Shown: positions 26,765 through 37,070 of the stretch, piece after piece
Position numbering within the stretch: the stretch's first letter is position 1
Layout: the number at the start of each line of letters is the position of its first letter
Assembly (NCBI GenBank): GCA_963740605.1
Contig: CAVUFC010000022.1
Coordinates: 496,001 to 560,000 of the forward strand
DNA from: DASSUW01 sp963740605
Lineage (GTDB): Bacteria > Actinomycetota > Thermoleophilia > Solirubrobacterales > Solirubrobacteraceae
DNA: 64,000 nucleotides
Reading direction: 5' to 3'
Translations under genes and position numbers: made by a program
The notes under the pieces: model-generated
Database searches by the model: none
What the model was told of the DNA's origin: nothing
The model's input: only the letters and a program-made list of their open reading frames with translations

Positions 26765-29396
26765 CAGAGAATCTCCTTCCCGACCCTCACGGCGTCGAGA
26801 TCGTGGGAGCGCAGCGTCTGCAGGTCGCCGTCGGCCTGCGCGCGGATCAACTTGGCGAACGTGTACGGCTCGCCCGGCACCTCGAGGTCGGTCTCCGGCT
26901 CGTCGACGATCTCGATGAACGCGCCGACGGACGGGCCGCCCTTGTGGAACTGGCCGGTCGAGTGCAGGTAGCGCGGCCCGTACCCGAACGTGGTCGCCAC
27001 CCCGTGCTCGGTGATCAGCTTGGCTCTGAAGCGCGCCACCGCCTCGTCGGTCTCGCTGCTGTACGGCACGTAGCCGAGGATCGCGACGTAGCGCGGCGAG
27101 CCGATGCCGTCGAGCATCTCGTCGAGGCTGCCCGGATCGAGGTCCGGTGCGCCCTCCTTGAGCACGCGGCTCGTGTTGTCCTTCGCCTCCTGCACGTTGG
27201 GCTGGTCGAACGGGTTGATCTCCAGCACCCAGCCGACGACCGCGGTCGCGAACTCGGAGTAGAAGAAGATCCGCCCGAGGTCGTTCGGCCCGTCGGCGTT
27301 GACGGTGATCGTCGGGTGGCCGGCCTTGCGGACCGCCTCGATGTGCGCCGCGTTGGTCGAGTCGCCGGAGGCGATGTGCACGAACACGCGGTCCGGCCCG
27401 TACGCGCCGGGGTCGACGAGCGGCTCGTCGGCGATCGGCAGGATGCCGCGGCCGAGCTTGCCGGTCGACTCGGCGACGAGCTGCTCGGCCCACAGGCCGA
27501 ACGCGGTCAGCGGGCCGTCGACGACGAACGTCAGCTTGTCGCGCCCGTTGCGGGCGAGCTCACCGAGCGCGATGCCGAGCCACAGGCCGGCGTTGCCCTC
27601 CTTGAGCTGGCAGTTGCTGACGGCGACCTCGGCGCCCTCGAGCACCGCGCGGATGTCAGCGCCGATGAGCACCGCGGGCACGAGGCCGAAGAACGACAGC
27701 GCCGAGTAGCGCCCGCCGATCTCGTTGTCGTTCTCGAACACGCGCCGGAACCCGTGCTCGGCGCCGAGCTTGGCGAGCGAGGTGCCCGGGTCGGTCACCG
27801 CCACGAAGTGTGCACCGTCCGGCTGGCGCTCGTGGAAGAACTTGAACTGCGACATCGTCTCGATCGTCCCGCCGGACTTCGAGGACACGATGAACAGCGT
27901 CTTGTCGAGGTCGAGCTCGTCGACGACCGACTGGATCTGCGCCGGGTGCGTCGAGTCGAGCACGTGCAGCTTCATCGCGTGGCCCGTCGTCGAGCGCCGG
28001 AACACCTCGGGCGCGAGGCTCGAGCCGCCCATGCCCAGCAGCACGGCGTCGGTGTAGCCCTCCTCACGCACCTCGGCGGCGAACGTCTCGAGGTCGTCGA
28101 CGTTCGCAAGCAGCTTCTCGGAGATGCCGAGCCAGCCGAGGCGGTCGATCACCTCGGGCGTCCCCGCCGGTGCCCACAGCGTCCCGTCGCGATGCCAGAT
28201 GCGGTGCACGACGTCGTCGTCGGCGGCCTTCTTGACGCGGGCGGCGACCGCCCGCTCGAACTCGGCAGGGAGGTCCGCCTCGATCGCCCCCGGCCGCCCC
28301 GTGACGATCGCTTCGCGCTTGAGCTCGATGCCGTCGAGCAGCTTCGCCATCGGGACGAGGAAGGCGTCGATGCCGTCGCGCAGCAGCTTGTCGGTGACGT
28401 CCTCCATGTCGATGCCGGCCTCGCGCAGCGCTTCGAGGTCGGCCGTCGGGTCGTCGGAAGCGGTCGCGCCGGTGACGTCGCCCTCGCGCGCCGCGGCGGT
28501 GAGCGTCGGCAGCGGCATCGTGTTGATCGTGTCGGGCCCGACGAGGCCGTACACGTACATCGTCTCGGGATACGCCGGGTTCTTGACGCCGGTCGACGCC
28601 CACAGCGGGCGCTGGACCGGGCAGCCCGCCTCGCGCAGCTTGGCGAAGCGCTCGCCCTCGAAGACCTGCTTGAACGCGAGGTACGCGGCGCGCGCGTTGG
28701 CGAGCGCGGCGCGGCCGGCGAGATCGGTGCGGCCGAGCGCCTCGAGCCGCTTGTCGACCTCGCTGTCGACGCGCGAGACGAAGAACGAGGCAACGGAGTG
28801 GCGGTCGAGCGGCTTGCCCTCGGCCAGGCGGCGCTCCATCGCCGAGATGAACGCGTCCATGACGCGCTCGTAATAGGAGACCGCGAACAGCAGCGTGATG
28901 TTCACGTTCATGCCCTCGTACAGGGCCTGCTCGATCGCCGGGATCCCCTCTTCGGTCGCCGGGATCTTGATCATCAGGTTCGGGCGGTCGACCAGGTCCC
29001 AGTACATGCGGGCCTGCTCGAGCGTGCCCTCGGTGTCGTGCGCGAGCCGCGGCGCCACTTCCAGCGAGACGTAACCGTCGACGCCGCCGGTGTCGTCGAA
29101 GACGCCGCGCAGCACGTCGGCGGCCATCTGGACGTCCTTGACCGCCAGCCGGCGGTACACCTCACGCGCCGACAGCCCCTCGCGGGCGCCCGCGGCGAGG
29201 TCCTCGTCGTAGTCGGGCGACCCGAGGATCGCCTTCTCGAAGATCGCCGGGTTGGACGTGACGCCGCGCAGCGAGTCCTCCGCGACCATCCGGCCGAGCT
29301 CACCGTCTTCGATCATGCCGCGACGCATCTGATCGAGCCACACGCTCGTGCCCGCGGCGGTCAGCGCCGCGAGCCGCTCGTTGACAGAAGTGACGC

Positions 29397-29400
<4 letters not shown>
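26764..29400 (-). CDS. tal-pgi: Bifunctional transaldolase/phosphoglucose isomerase
   Basis: 878 residues. Residues 1-~370 are an actinobacterial-type transaldolase with the Schiff-base Lys145 in MIKIPATEEG. From ~400 onward it is a phosphoglucose isomerase: GMGGSSLAPEVFR near 461, VSSKSGGTIETMSQF, and a C-terminal segment with GYVPYSSE. The fusion joins the non-oxidative pentose phosphate branch to glycolysis/gluconeogenesis at fructose 6-phosphate. It overlaps tkt by 4 bp and gnd by 1 bp. Similar fusions are known in actinobacteria and some other phyla. Confidence 0.93.
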
Positions 29401-31397
<1,997 letters not shown>

Positions 31398-31469
31398 TGC
31401 GGCTCTTCTCCTGTCTGGGTTGCCGAAGCCACGCTACCCGAACGGTACGTGCTGACACCCCGTCGTGGC

Positions 31470-31487
31470 ACCGGCGAGATCGCCGGT
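31470..31487. promoter_or_regulatory. Perfect hairpin upstream of tkt
   Basis: ACCGGCGA-GA-TCGCCGGT, with 8-bp arms, lies 73 bp upstream of the tkt start in the divergent tkt/LuxR region. It follows no gene end, so it is more likely an operator or leader structure than a terminator. Confidence 0.4.
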
Positions 31488-31516
31488 CTTGCGTGCTAAG
31501 GGGTCCGTACGTGGCG

Positions 31517-31539
31517 CCTAAGGGGTCAGACCCCTTAGG
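31517..31539. repeat. Palindromic repeat, GGGTCAGACCCC family
   Basis: CCTAAGGGGTC and its inverse GACCCCTTAGG flank a single A: a perfect 23-bp palindrome with 11-bp arms. A partial direct copy, CTAAGGGGTC, lies at 31496-31505. The same core (AGGGGTCnGACCCCT) recurs in the hairpin at 47376-47420. It sits in the divergent region between tkt and the small ORF upstream of the LuxR gene. Confidence 0.7.
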
Positions 31540-31623
31540 TCGGCGTGACCTCCCGATGTAAGAGGGCTGTCTCAGACGTAACTTCGATGGCGTCAGAAAC
31601 GGTCCAATTGCACAGGAGTCCGC

Positions 31624-31800
31624 ATGCTTCAGTCGCTCTACACCTCCGCCGTCATCGACCAGATCATCCACGACCGCGCCGCCGCTGCCGCCCGCGCCCG
31701 CCAGGCCCCGAGCCGCCGTCGCCGCCTGTTCGGCCGCGGCCGGGATGTAGCTCCCCACTCCTCCCCCACCGCTCACCTTCGCGTAAGCGCGAGCCGGTGA
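31624..31800 (+). CDS. Small basic protein, translationally coupled to LuxR gene
   Basis: 58 residues. An ideal Shine-Dalgarno AGGAG (31614-31618) lies 5 bp before the ATG. The N-terminal half MLQSLYTSAVIDQIIHDRAA is helix-like, then comes a run of Arg/Ala (RRRRLFGRGR) and a disordered tail. No family recognised. The TGA overlaps the GTG of the large AAA-LuxR regulator (GTGA), so it may be a leader-type ORF that drives translation of the regulator, or a small partner protein. Confidence 0.55.
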   Translation: MLQSLYTSAVIDQIIHDRAAAAARARQAPSRRRRLFGRGRDVAPHSSPTAHLRVSASR

Positions 31801-34800
31801 GCGAGCTCGCCGGCTGGAACACGGCGGAGCCGACCTCCATCATGGACGTCGTGCTCCGCCGCGTTTCCAGCGCCACGTTCGTCGGCCGCGCTGACGAGCT
31901 CGCCCTGCTGGACGGGGCGCTCGAGCGCACGCCGAGCTTCGCGTTCGTGGCCGGCGAGTCCGGCGTCGGCAAGACGCGCCTCGTCGACGAGTTCGAAGCC
32001 CGCGCCACCGCCGCCGGCGCGCGCGTCCTGATCGGGCACTGCCTGGAGCTTGGCGGCACCGTCTTTCCCTACGCGCCCCTGGTCGACGCCCTCCGTCCCG
32101 TCGCGCGCGAGCTCGCCGAGTGCGGATCGGATCTCGAGCTCCCCGACGGCACGCGCGCCGCCCTCGCCGAACTACTCCCCGAGTTCGGCGAGGGCCGCGA
32201 GGCGGAGCGGACGTCTCAGGCGCGCCTGTTCGAGGCCCTGCTGGGGCTGATCGAGCGGCTGGGCCGCCAGCGACCCGTCGCGCTCGTGCTCGAGGACCTG
32301 CACTGGGCCGACCCCTCGACGCGCGACTTTCTCGTCTTCCTCGTGCGCAGCGCGCGGACGGAGTCGTTGACGCTCCTCGCCACGTACCGGTCGGACGAGC
32401 TGCACCGCCGCCACCCGCTGCGGCCGGTGCTCGCCGAGCTCGAGCGCGTGCCGGGCGTGCAACGGATCGCCCTCGAGCGCTTCAGCCGGGACGAGGTCGA
32501 TCAGCAGCTGGCCGGGATCCTCGACGAGGCGCCCGACCGCTCGCTCGGCGACCGCCTGTACGCGCGCGGGCAGGGCAACCCGCTCTACACCGAGGAGCTG
32601 CTGGCGGCGTCGGCGTCCAGCGTCGGCGAGCTCCCCGAGACGCTGCGCGACGCCCTCCTGACCCGCTTCGAGCGCCTGCCGGCGGCGGCGCAGGAGGTCA
32701 TGCGCGTGGCCGCCGTCGTCGAGCGCCCGATGAGCCACGCGATGCTGCAGGCGCTCAGCGCGCTCGAGCCCGACGCGCTGCTCGACGGCGCGCGCGAGGC
32801 GGTTGCCCACCAGCTGCTCGTCACGCATCCGGACGGGACGTACGCGTTCCGCCACGCGCTCGTCGGCGAGGCGATCTACGAGGACCTGCTCCCGGGTGAG
32901 CGGACCGCCCTGCACGCTGCGCTGGCGGAGGCCCTGGAAGCTGACCCCGCGTTGCTCGGCGACGTGCCGGCGGCGACGGTCAGTGCCGAGCTGGCTTGTC
33001 ACTGGCAGGGGGCCCACGACCTGCCGCGGGCCCTCGGGGCGTCGGTCGTGGCAGGGCTCGCCGCCCAGCGCGTGTACGCGGACCGCGAGGCGCTGCGCCA
33101 CTTCGAGCGCGCGCTCGAGATCTGGGACCGCGTACCGGACGCCGCGGCGCGGTCCGGCATGTCGCGCGTCGAGGTGCTGCGCGCGGCCGCGGCGGTCGCC
33201 GGCGATGCGTTCGAGGCGGGGCGCGCCGTCTCGCTCCAGCGCGAGGCGCTCGCGGAGACCGGCGAAGACGCGCCGCCGCTCGAGCTCGCCCGCATGCACG
33301 CGGAGCTCGGCCGTTACCTGCGCCACGTGTCCGAGCACGACGAGAGCGACTCCGAGCTGGAACGCGCGCTCGAGCTGCTGCCCCCCGACGCCGAGCTCGA
33401 GCGGGCACGGCTGCGTGAGCAGTACGCCAAGAGCCTGATGCTGCGCGGGTACGTGCGCGAGGGCCTGGCCGAGGCGGCCGCGGTCGCACGCGAGGCCCGC
33501 CGGCTCGGCGACGCGACCGTGGAAGCGGGCGCGATGAACACCGAGGGCTTTTCGCGTGCCGCGCTCGGCGACGTCGACGAGGGCGCCCGGCTGCTGCGCG
33601 CGGCCGTCGAGCTGGCGAGCCGCGAGGGCACGCCGAGCGATCACGTGCGCGCGGTCATCAACCTCTCCGAGGCGCTCGACCTGTCGGGCCGCACCGACGA
33701 GGCGCTGGCCGTCGTGCGGGCAACGCTCCCGCTCGTCCACGCCGACGCCGAGCCGTCCTCGTACGACACGTTCCTGGAGACCCAGCAGGCGTACGAGCTC
33801 TTGCGACTCGGCCGCACGGCCGAGGCGGCCGCCGTGCTGCCTGCGCGCGTGCCCGGCGACGCGATCGGGTCCACGCCGATGTTCGTGATCGCCGTGCGGG
33901 CGCAGATCGCGATGGTCCGCGGCGACGATGCCGCCGCCCGCCACTCGCTCGACAAGTTCCGGCGCCAGCACCTCGGGTCGCGCGACCCGCAGTGGTTCGA
34001 GGCGCTCGAGGTGATGACCGCCATGCTGGCGGCGCGCGAGAACCGGCTCGAGGATGCGCGTGCGGCCGCGGCCCGCGGCATCGCCGCCACGGAGCCGACC
34101 GACGAGGCCGCGCGGCTGATCAAGCTGATCTGGGTGGCGCTGATGGTCGAGGCCGACGGCGCCGAGCGTGCCATCGCCCTCGGCGAGCCGTTCGACGAGG
34201 CGACCGCCACGACGCTGCGGACACGACTGGCCGCCGCGCGCGCCCGATCCGGCCAGTGGGCCGAGGGCCCGCGCTACGCGATGCTGGCGGCCGCCGAGGC
34301 AACCCGGCTCGACCACGCGCTGGGCCGCGCCGGCCCCGATCCCGGCGCGTGGCTGTCCGCCGCCGCCGCGTTCGACGAGATCGCGCTCCCCTGGCCGGCC
34401 GCCTATGGGCGCCTGCGCGCCGCCGAGGCGTGCGTGGCGGCCGGCGAGCGGGCAGGCGCAGTCGCGCCGCTGACCGCGGCGCGTGTGTCGGCCGAGCGGA
34501 TGGAGGCGGCGCCGCTGATCGATGCGGCGGACGCCCTCGCGCGGCGCGCGCGGATCCGTCTCGACGAAGCGCCGGAGGCCGAGCCGGCGCCGCGCGAGGC
34601 GCTCCCGCTGGGGCTCACGCCGCGCGAGCACGAGGTCTTGCTGCTGGTGGCCGAGGGTCGCACGAACCGCGAGATCGGCGAGCAGCTGTACATGAGCGAG
34701 AAGACCGCCAGCGTGCACGTGTCGCGGATCCTCGCCAAGCTCGACGTCGGCGGCCGGGTCGAGGCCGCGGCGGTCGCCCATCGCCTCGGGCTGGCCCGCT

Positions 34801-34802
34801 GA
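31797..34802 (+). CDS. Large AAA-ATPase LuxR-family regulator (LAL/MalT-like), copy 1
   Basis: 1001 residues. An N-terminal ATPase domain has Walker A GESGVGKT (53-60), Walker B VALVLEDLHWAD and the adjoining TYRSDELHRRHPLRP. A long helical TPR-like middle follows (about 400-900). The C terminus is a LuxR helix-turn-helix (LTPREHEVLLLVAEGRTNRE, then MSEKTASVHVSRILAKLDV). Such proteins bind ATP and a ligand, oligomerise and activate transcription. The GTG at 31797 is coupled to the small ORF; an ATG at 31842 is possible. A close paralogue lies at 37071. Confidence 0.9.
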   Translation: MSELAGWNTAEPTSIMDVVLRRVSSATFVGRADELALLDGALERTPSFAFVAGESGVGKTRLVDEFEARATAAGARVLIGHCLELGGTVFPYAPLVDALRPVARELAECGSDLELPDGTRAALAELLPEFGEGREAERTSQARLFEALLGLIERLGRQRPVALVLEDLHWADPSTRDFLVFLVRSARTESLTLLATYRSDELHRRHPLRPVLAELERVPGVQRIALERFSRDEVDQQLAGILDEAPDRSLGDRLYARGQGNPLYTEELLAASASSVGELPETLRDALLTRFERLPAAAQEVMRVAAVVERPMSHAMLQALSALEPDALLDGAREAVAHQLLVTHPDGTYAFRHALVGEAIYEDLLPGERTALHAALAEALEADPALLGDVPAATVSAELACHWQGAHDLPRALGASVVAGLAAQRVYADREALRHFERALEIWDRVPDAAARSGMSRVEVLRAAAAVAGDAFEAGRAVSLQREALAETGEDAPPLELARMHAELGRYLRHVSEHDESDSELERALELLPPDAELERARLREQYAKSLMLRGYVREGLAEAAAVAREARRLGDATVEAGAMNTEGFSRAALGDVDEGARLLRAAVELASREGTPSDHVRAVINLSEALDLSGRTDEALAVVRATLPLVHADAEPSSYDTFLETQQAYELLRLGRTAEAAAVLPARVPGDAIGSTPMFVIAVRAQIAMVRGDDAAARHSLDKFRRQHLGSRDPQWFEALEVMTAMLAARENRLEDARAAAARGIAATEPTDEAARLIKLIWVALMVEADGAERAIALGEPFDEATATTLRTRLAAARARSGQWAEGPRYAMLAAAEATRLDHALGRAGPDPGAWLSAAAAFDEIALPWPAAYGRLRAAEACVAAGERAGAVAPLTAARVSAERMEAAPLIDAADALARRARIRLDEAPEAEPAPREALPLGLTPREHEVLLLVAEGRTNREIGEQLYMSEKTASVHVSRILAKLDVGGRVEAAAVAHRLGLAR

Positions 34803-34847
34803 CGCGCTCGGTTCAAGCCGGGCGGGTCAGGCGCCGAATCTAGGGGC

Positions 34848-36467
34848 GTGACCGAGAACGCCGCGCAGGAGACCCTGCACACGATCCGGGCCGGCGCCGA
34901 CCGTGCGCTCGCTTGGCTGATCGTCGCCCACTTCCCCGTCGTTCTCGGTGTCGCCGCAGTCCACGGCACGTGGTGGGCCGCACTGCTCGTCGGCGGCCCG
35001 CTCGCCGCGGTGCCGTTCTGGCTCGCTCGCACGCGGGCCGGCGCGCTCTCGACGCGCCTGACGATCGCCGTCGCGTTCATGGGCATGTCGGCGCTGCTCA
35101 TCCACGAGAGCGGCGGCATGGTCGAGCTGCACTTCCACATCTTCGCCGCGCTTGCGTTCCTGGTCGTCTACCGCGACTGGCGCGTGCCGGTGGTCGCCGC
35201 CGTCGTGGTCGCCGTGCACCACCTGGTGCTCAACTTCGACCCGGACGCCCATATCGCGCACCTGCTCCCGCACGGCCACTACGGCCTGCCGATCGTGGCG
35301 CTGCACGCGATCTTCGTCGTGTTCGAGACCGCCGTCCTGGTGTTCCTCTCGATCACGCTCGAGCGCGAGATCATCGACCTCGCCGAGCACCGTGCTCGCG
35401 AGGCCGCCGAGCGCGAGGAGCTGTCCGCAATGGCGCGCCGGCTGGCTCACCGCGACCTCTCCGTCGCCGACGAGGCGACGCGATCCGACGCCGCCGGCAC
35501 CATGCGTGACGGCATCGGCCACGTCTCCGATCTGGTGCGCGCGATCCGCGCGACCGCCGCCGACGTCACATCCTCGTCGCGCGACGTGATCGCCGGCGCC
35601 GACGAGGCCGGCCGCGTGAGCGGCGAGATCGTCGCCGCGGTGTCCGACGTCGCGGCCGGCGCCGAGCGCCAGTCCGTGCTCGTGTCCGAGACGCACGCCG
35701 CCGCCGAGCGGGTTGCCGAGGCCGTCCGCGGCAACGCCAACGAGGCCGCCGCTGCCGCCGCGGCCGCCGAGGAGGCGCGCGCGCTGGCCGGCGAAGGCCG
35801 GACCGCCGCCGGCGACGCCAGCCGCGCGATGGCCGGTGCCCGCGAGGGCTCCGAGGCGATGACGTCCGCGATGGCCGAGCTGACCGAGCGCTCGGAGGAG
35901 ATCTCCGGCCTGGTGTCGACGATCACCAGGATCGCCGACCAGACCAATCTGCTCGCGCTGAACGCCGCGATCGAGGCCGCCCGCGCGGGCGAGCACGGCC
36001 GCGGGTTCGCGGTCGTCGCCGACGAGGTCCGCAAGCTCGCCGAGGAGTCCGGCGGCGCCGCCCGCAGCATCGCCGACGGCGTCCGGCGGATCGACAGCCT
36101 CACCGCGCAGGCCGCCGCCGCCGTCCGTGACGCCGCCGACCGCACCGAGGCCGGCGCCGGCACGGTCGCCACCGCCGGTGAGGCGTTCGAACGCATCGAC
36201 GAGGCCGTCGGCGACCTGGTCGACCGCGTGCGCCGGATCGCCGCCGCGGGCCGCGCCGTCGCCGAGGAGACCGACGCCGTCCGCACCCGGATGGACGAGG
36301 CCGCACGGCTCACCGAGACCTCCTCCGCCAATACGGAAGAGGTGTCCGCGACGACCGAGCAGACGGCCGAGGCCGCCCGCGCGATGGCCGGCTCAGCGGC
36401 CCGCCTGGGCGACGCCGCGACCGCGCTCGAGGACCTCGTCGCGCAGTTCACCGTTTCCGCGGTCTGA
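34848..36467 (+). CDS. Membrane-anchored methyl-accepting chemotaxis-type receptor
   Basis: 539 residues. Five or six N-terminal hydrophobic segments (about residues 18-170) carry histidines (HESGGMVELHFHIF, then VHHLVLNFDPDAH) and there is no periplasmic ligand domain. From about residue 190 there is a long coiled-coil signalling domain. The MCP tip RIADQTNLLALNAAIEAARA is at about 361-380 and continues GRGFAVVADEVRKLAEES. The family passes signals to CheA/CheW; none of these is in the window. The GTG at 34848 is preceded by AGGGG. Confidence 0.88.
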   Translation: MTENAAQETLHTIRAGADRALAWLIVAHFPVVLGVAAVHGTWWAALLVGGPLAAVPFWLARTRAGALSTRLTIAVAFMGMSALLIHESGGMVELHFHIFAALAFLVVYRDWRVPVVAAVVVAVHHLVLNFDPDAHIAHLLPHGHYGLPIVALHAIFVVFETAVLVFLSITLEREIIDLAEHRAREAAEREELSAMARRLAHRDLSVADEATRSDAAGTMRDGIGHVSDLVRAIRATAADVTSSSRDVIAGADEAGRVSGEIVAAVSDVAAGAERQSVLVSETHAAAERVAEAVRGNANEAAAAAAAAEEARALAGEGRTAAGDASRAMAGAREGSEAMTSAMAELTERSEEISGLVSTITRIADQTNLLALNAAIEAARAGEHGRGFAVVADEVRKLAEESGGAARSIADGVRRIDSLTAQAAAAVRDAADRTEAGAGTVATAGEAFERIDEAVGDLVDRVRRIAAAGRAVAEETDAVRTRMDEAARLTETSSANTEEVSATTEQTAEAARAMAGSAARLGDAATALEDLVAQFTVSAV

Positions 36468-36507
36468 CGCGCTCTGGGCGCTTGTCGCGCCTGTCAAAAT
36501 ACGAGGC

Positions 36508-36918
36508 ATGACTACGCGTGTTGAGAAGACCGATCAGCAGTGGCGTGAGGAGCTCACGCCCGAGCAGTACGAGGTACTGCGCAAGGGCGCGACGGAGCGC
36601 GCCTTCACCGGCAGGTTCTGGGACGCCCACGAAGACGGCATGTACCGCTGCGCCGGGTGCGGCGCCGAGCTGTTCTCGTCGGACGTGAAGTTCGACTCCG
36701 GGACCGGCTGGCCGAGCTTCACCGAGCCCAAGGTCGCCGAGGCCGTGGAGACCCGCGCCGACAACGCCTGGGGCATGAACCGCACCGAGGTCGTGTGCCG
36801 CAACTGCGGTGGCCACCTCGGCCACGTGTTCGACGACGGCCCGCGCGACGCCGGCGGGCTCCGGTACTGCATCAACTCCTGCGCGCTGGACTTCAACTCC
36901 GGCCCCGCTGAGAGCTAG
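36508..36918 (+). CDS. msrB: Peptide-methionine (R)-S-oxide reductase
   Basis: 136 residues. It reduces methionine-R-sulfoxide in proteins. Structural zinc Cys pairs C48/C51 and C97/C100, the FDSGTGWPSF block and the catalytic Cys121 in RYCINS are all present; the extra Cys125 is four residues on. The ATG at 36508 gives the usual N terminus. It follows the chemoreceptor by 40 bp and is followed by a strong hairpin. Confidence 0.95.
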   Translation: MTTRVEKTDQQWREELTPEQYEVLRKGATERAFTGRFWDAHEDGMYRCAGCGAELFSSDVKFDSGTGWPSFTEPKVAEAVETRADNAWGMNRTEVVCRNCGGHLGHVFDDGPRDAGGLRYCINSCALDFNSGPAES

Positions 36919-36955
36919 GCCAACTTCGGCATTAAGGAAGGCGGGATCGGCCTCG

Positions 36956-36994
36956 CTGGCGCTTTTTGCACCCATACGGTGCTTAAAGCGCCAG
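36956..36994 (+). terminator. Long stem-loop after msrB
   Basis: CTGGCGCTTT pairs perfectly with AAAGCGCCAG; inside are a TT/TT mismatch and a second stem GCACC/GGTGC with loop CATAC. The hairpin starts 38 bp after the msrB stop and ends 76 bp before the next gene. There is no T tract after it, so it may stop transcription inefficiently or protect the msrB 3' end. Confidence 0.5.
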
Positions 36995-37070
36995 GGACCG
37001 CCGATTCGGTTCGTCTCGCCGCCTTCCCACCCAGCCGCAGTTGGCTGGCGTCCGCGATAATTCAGAGCCC

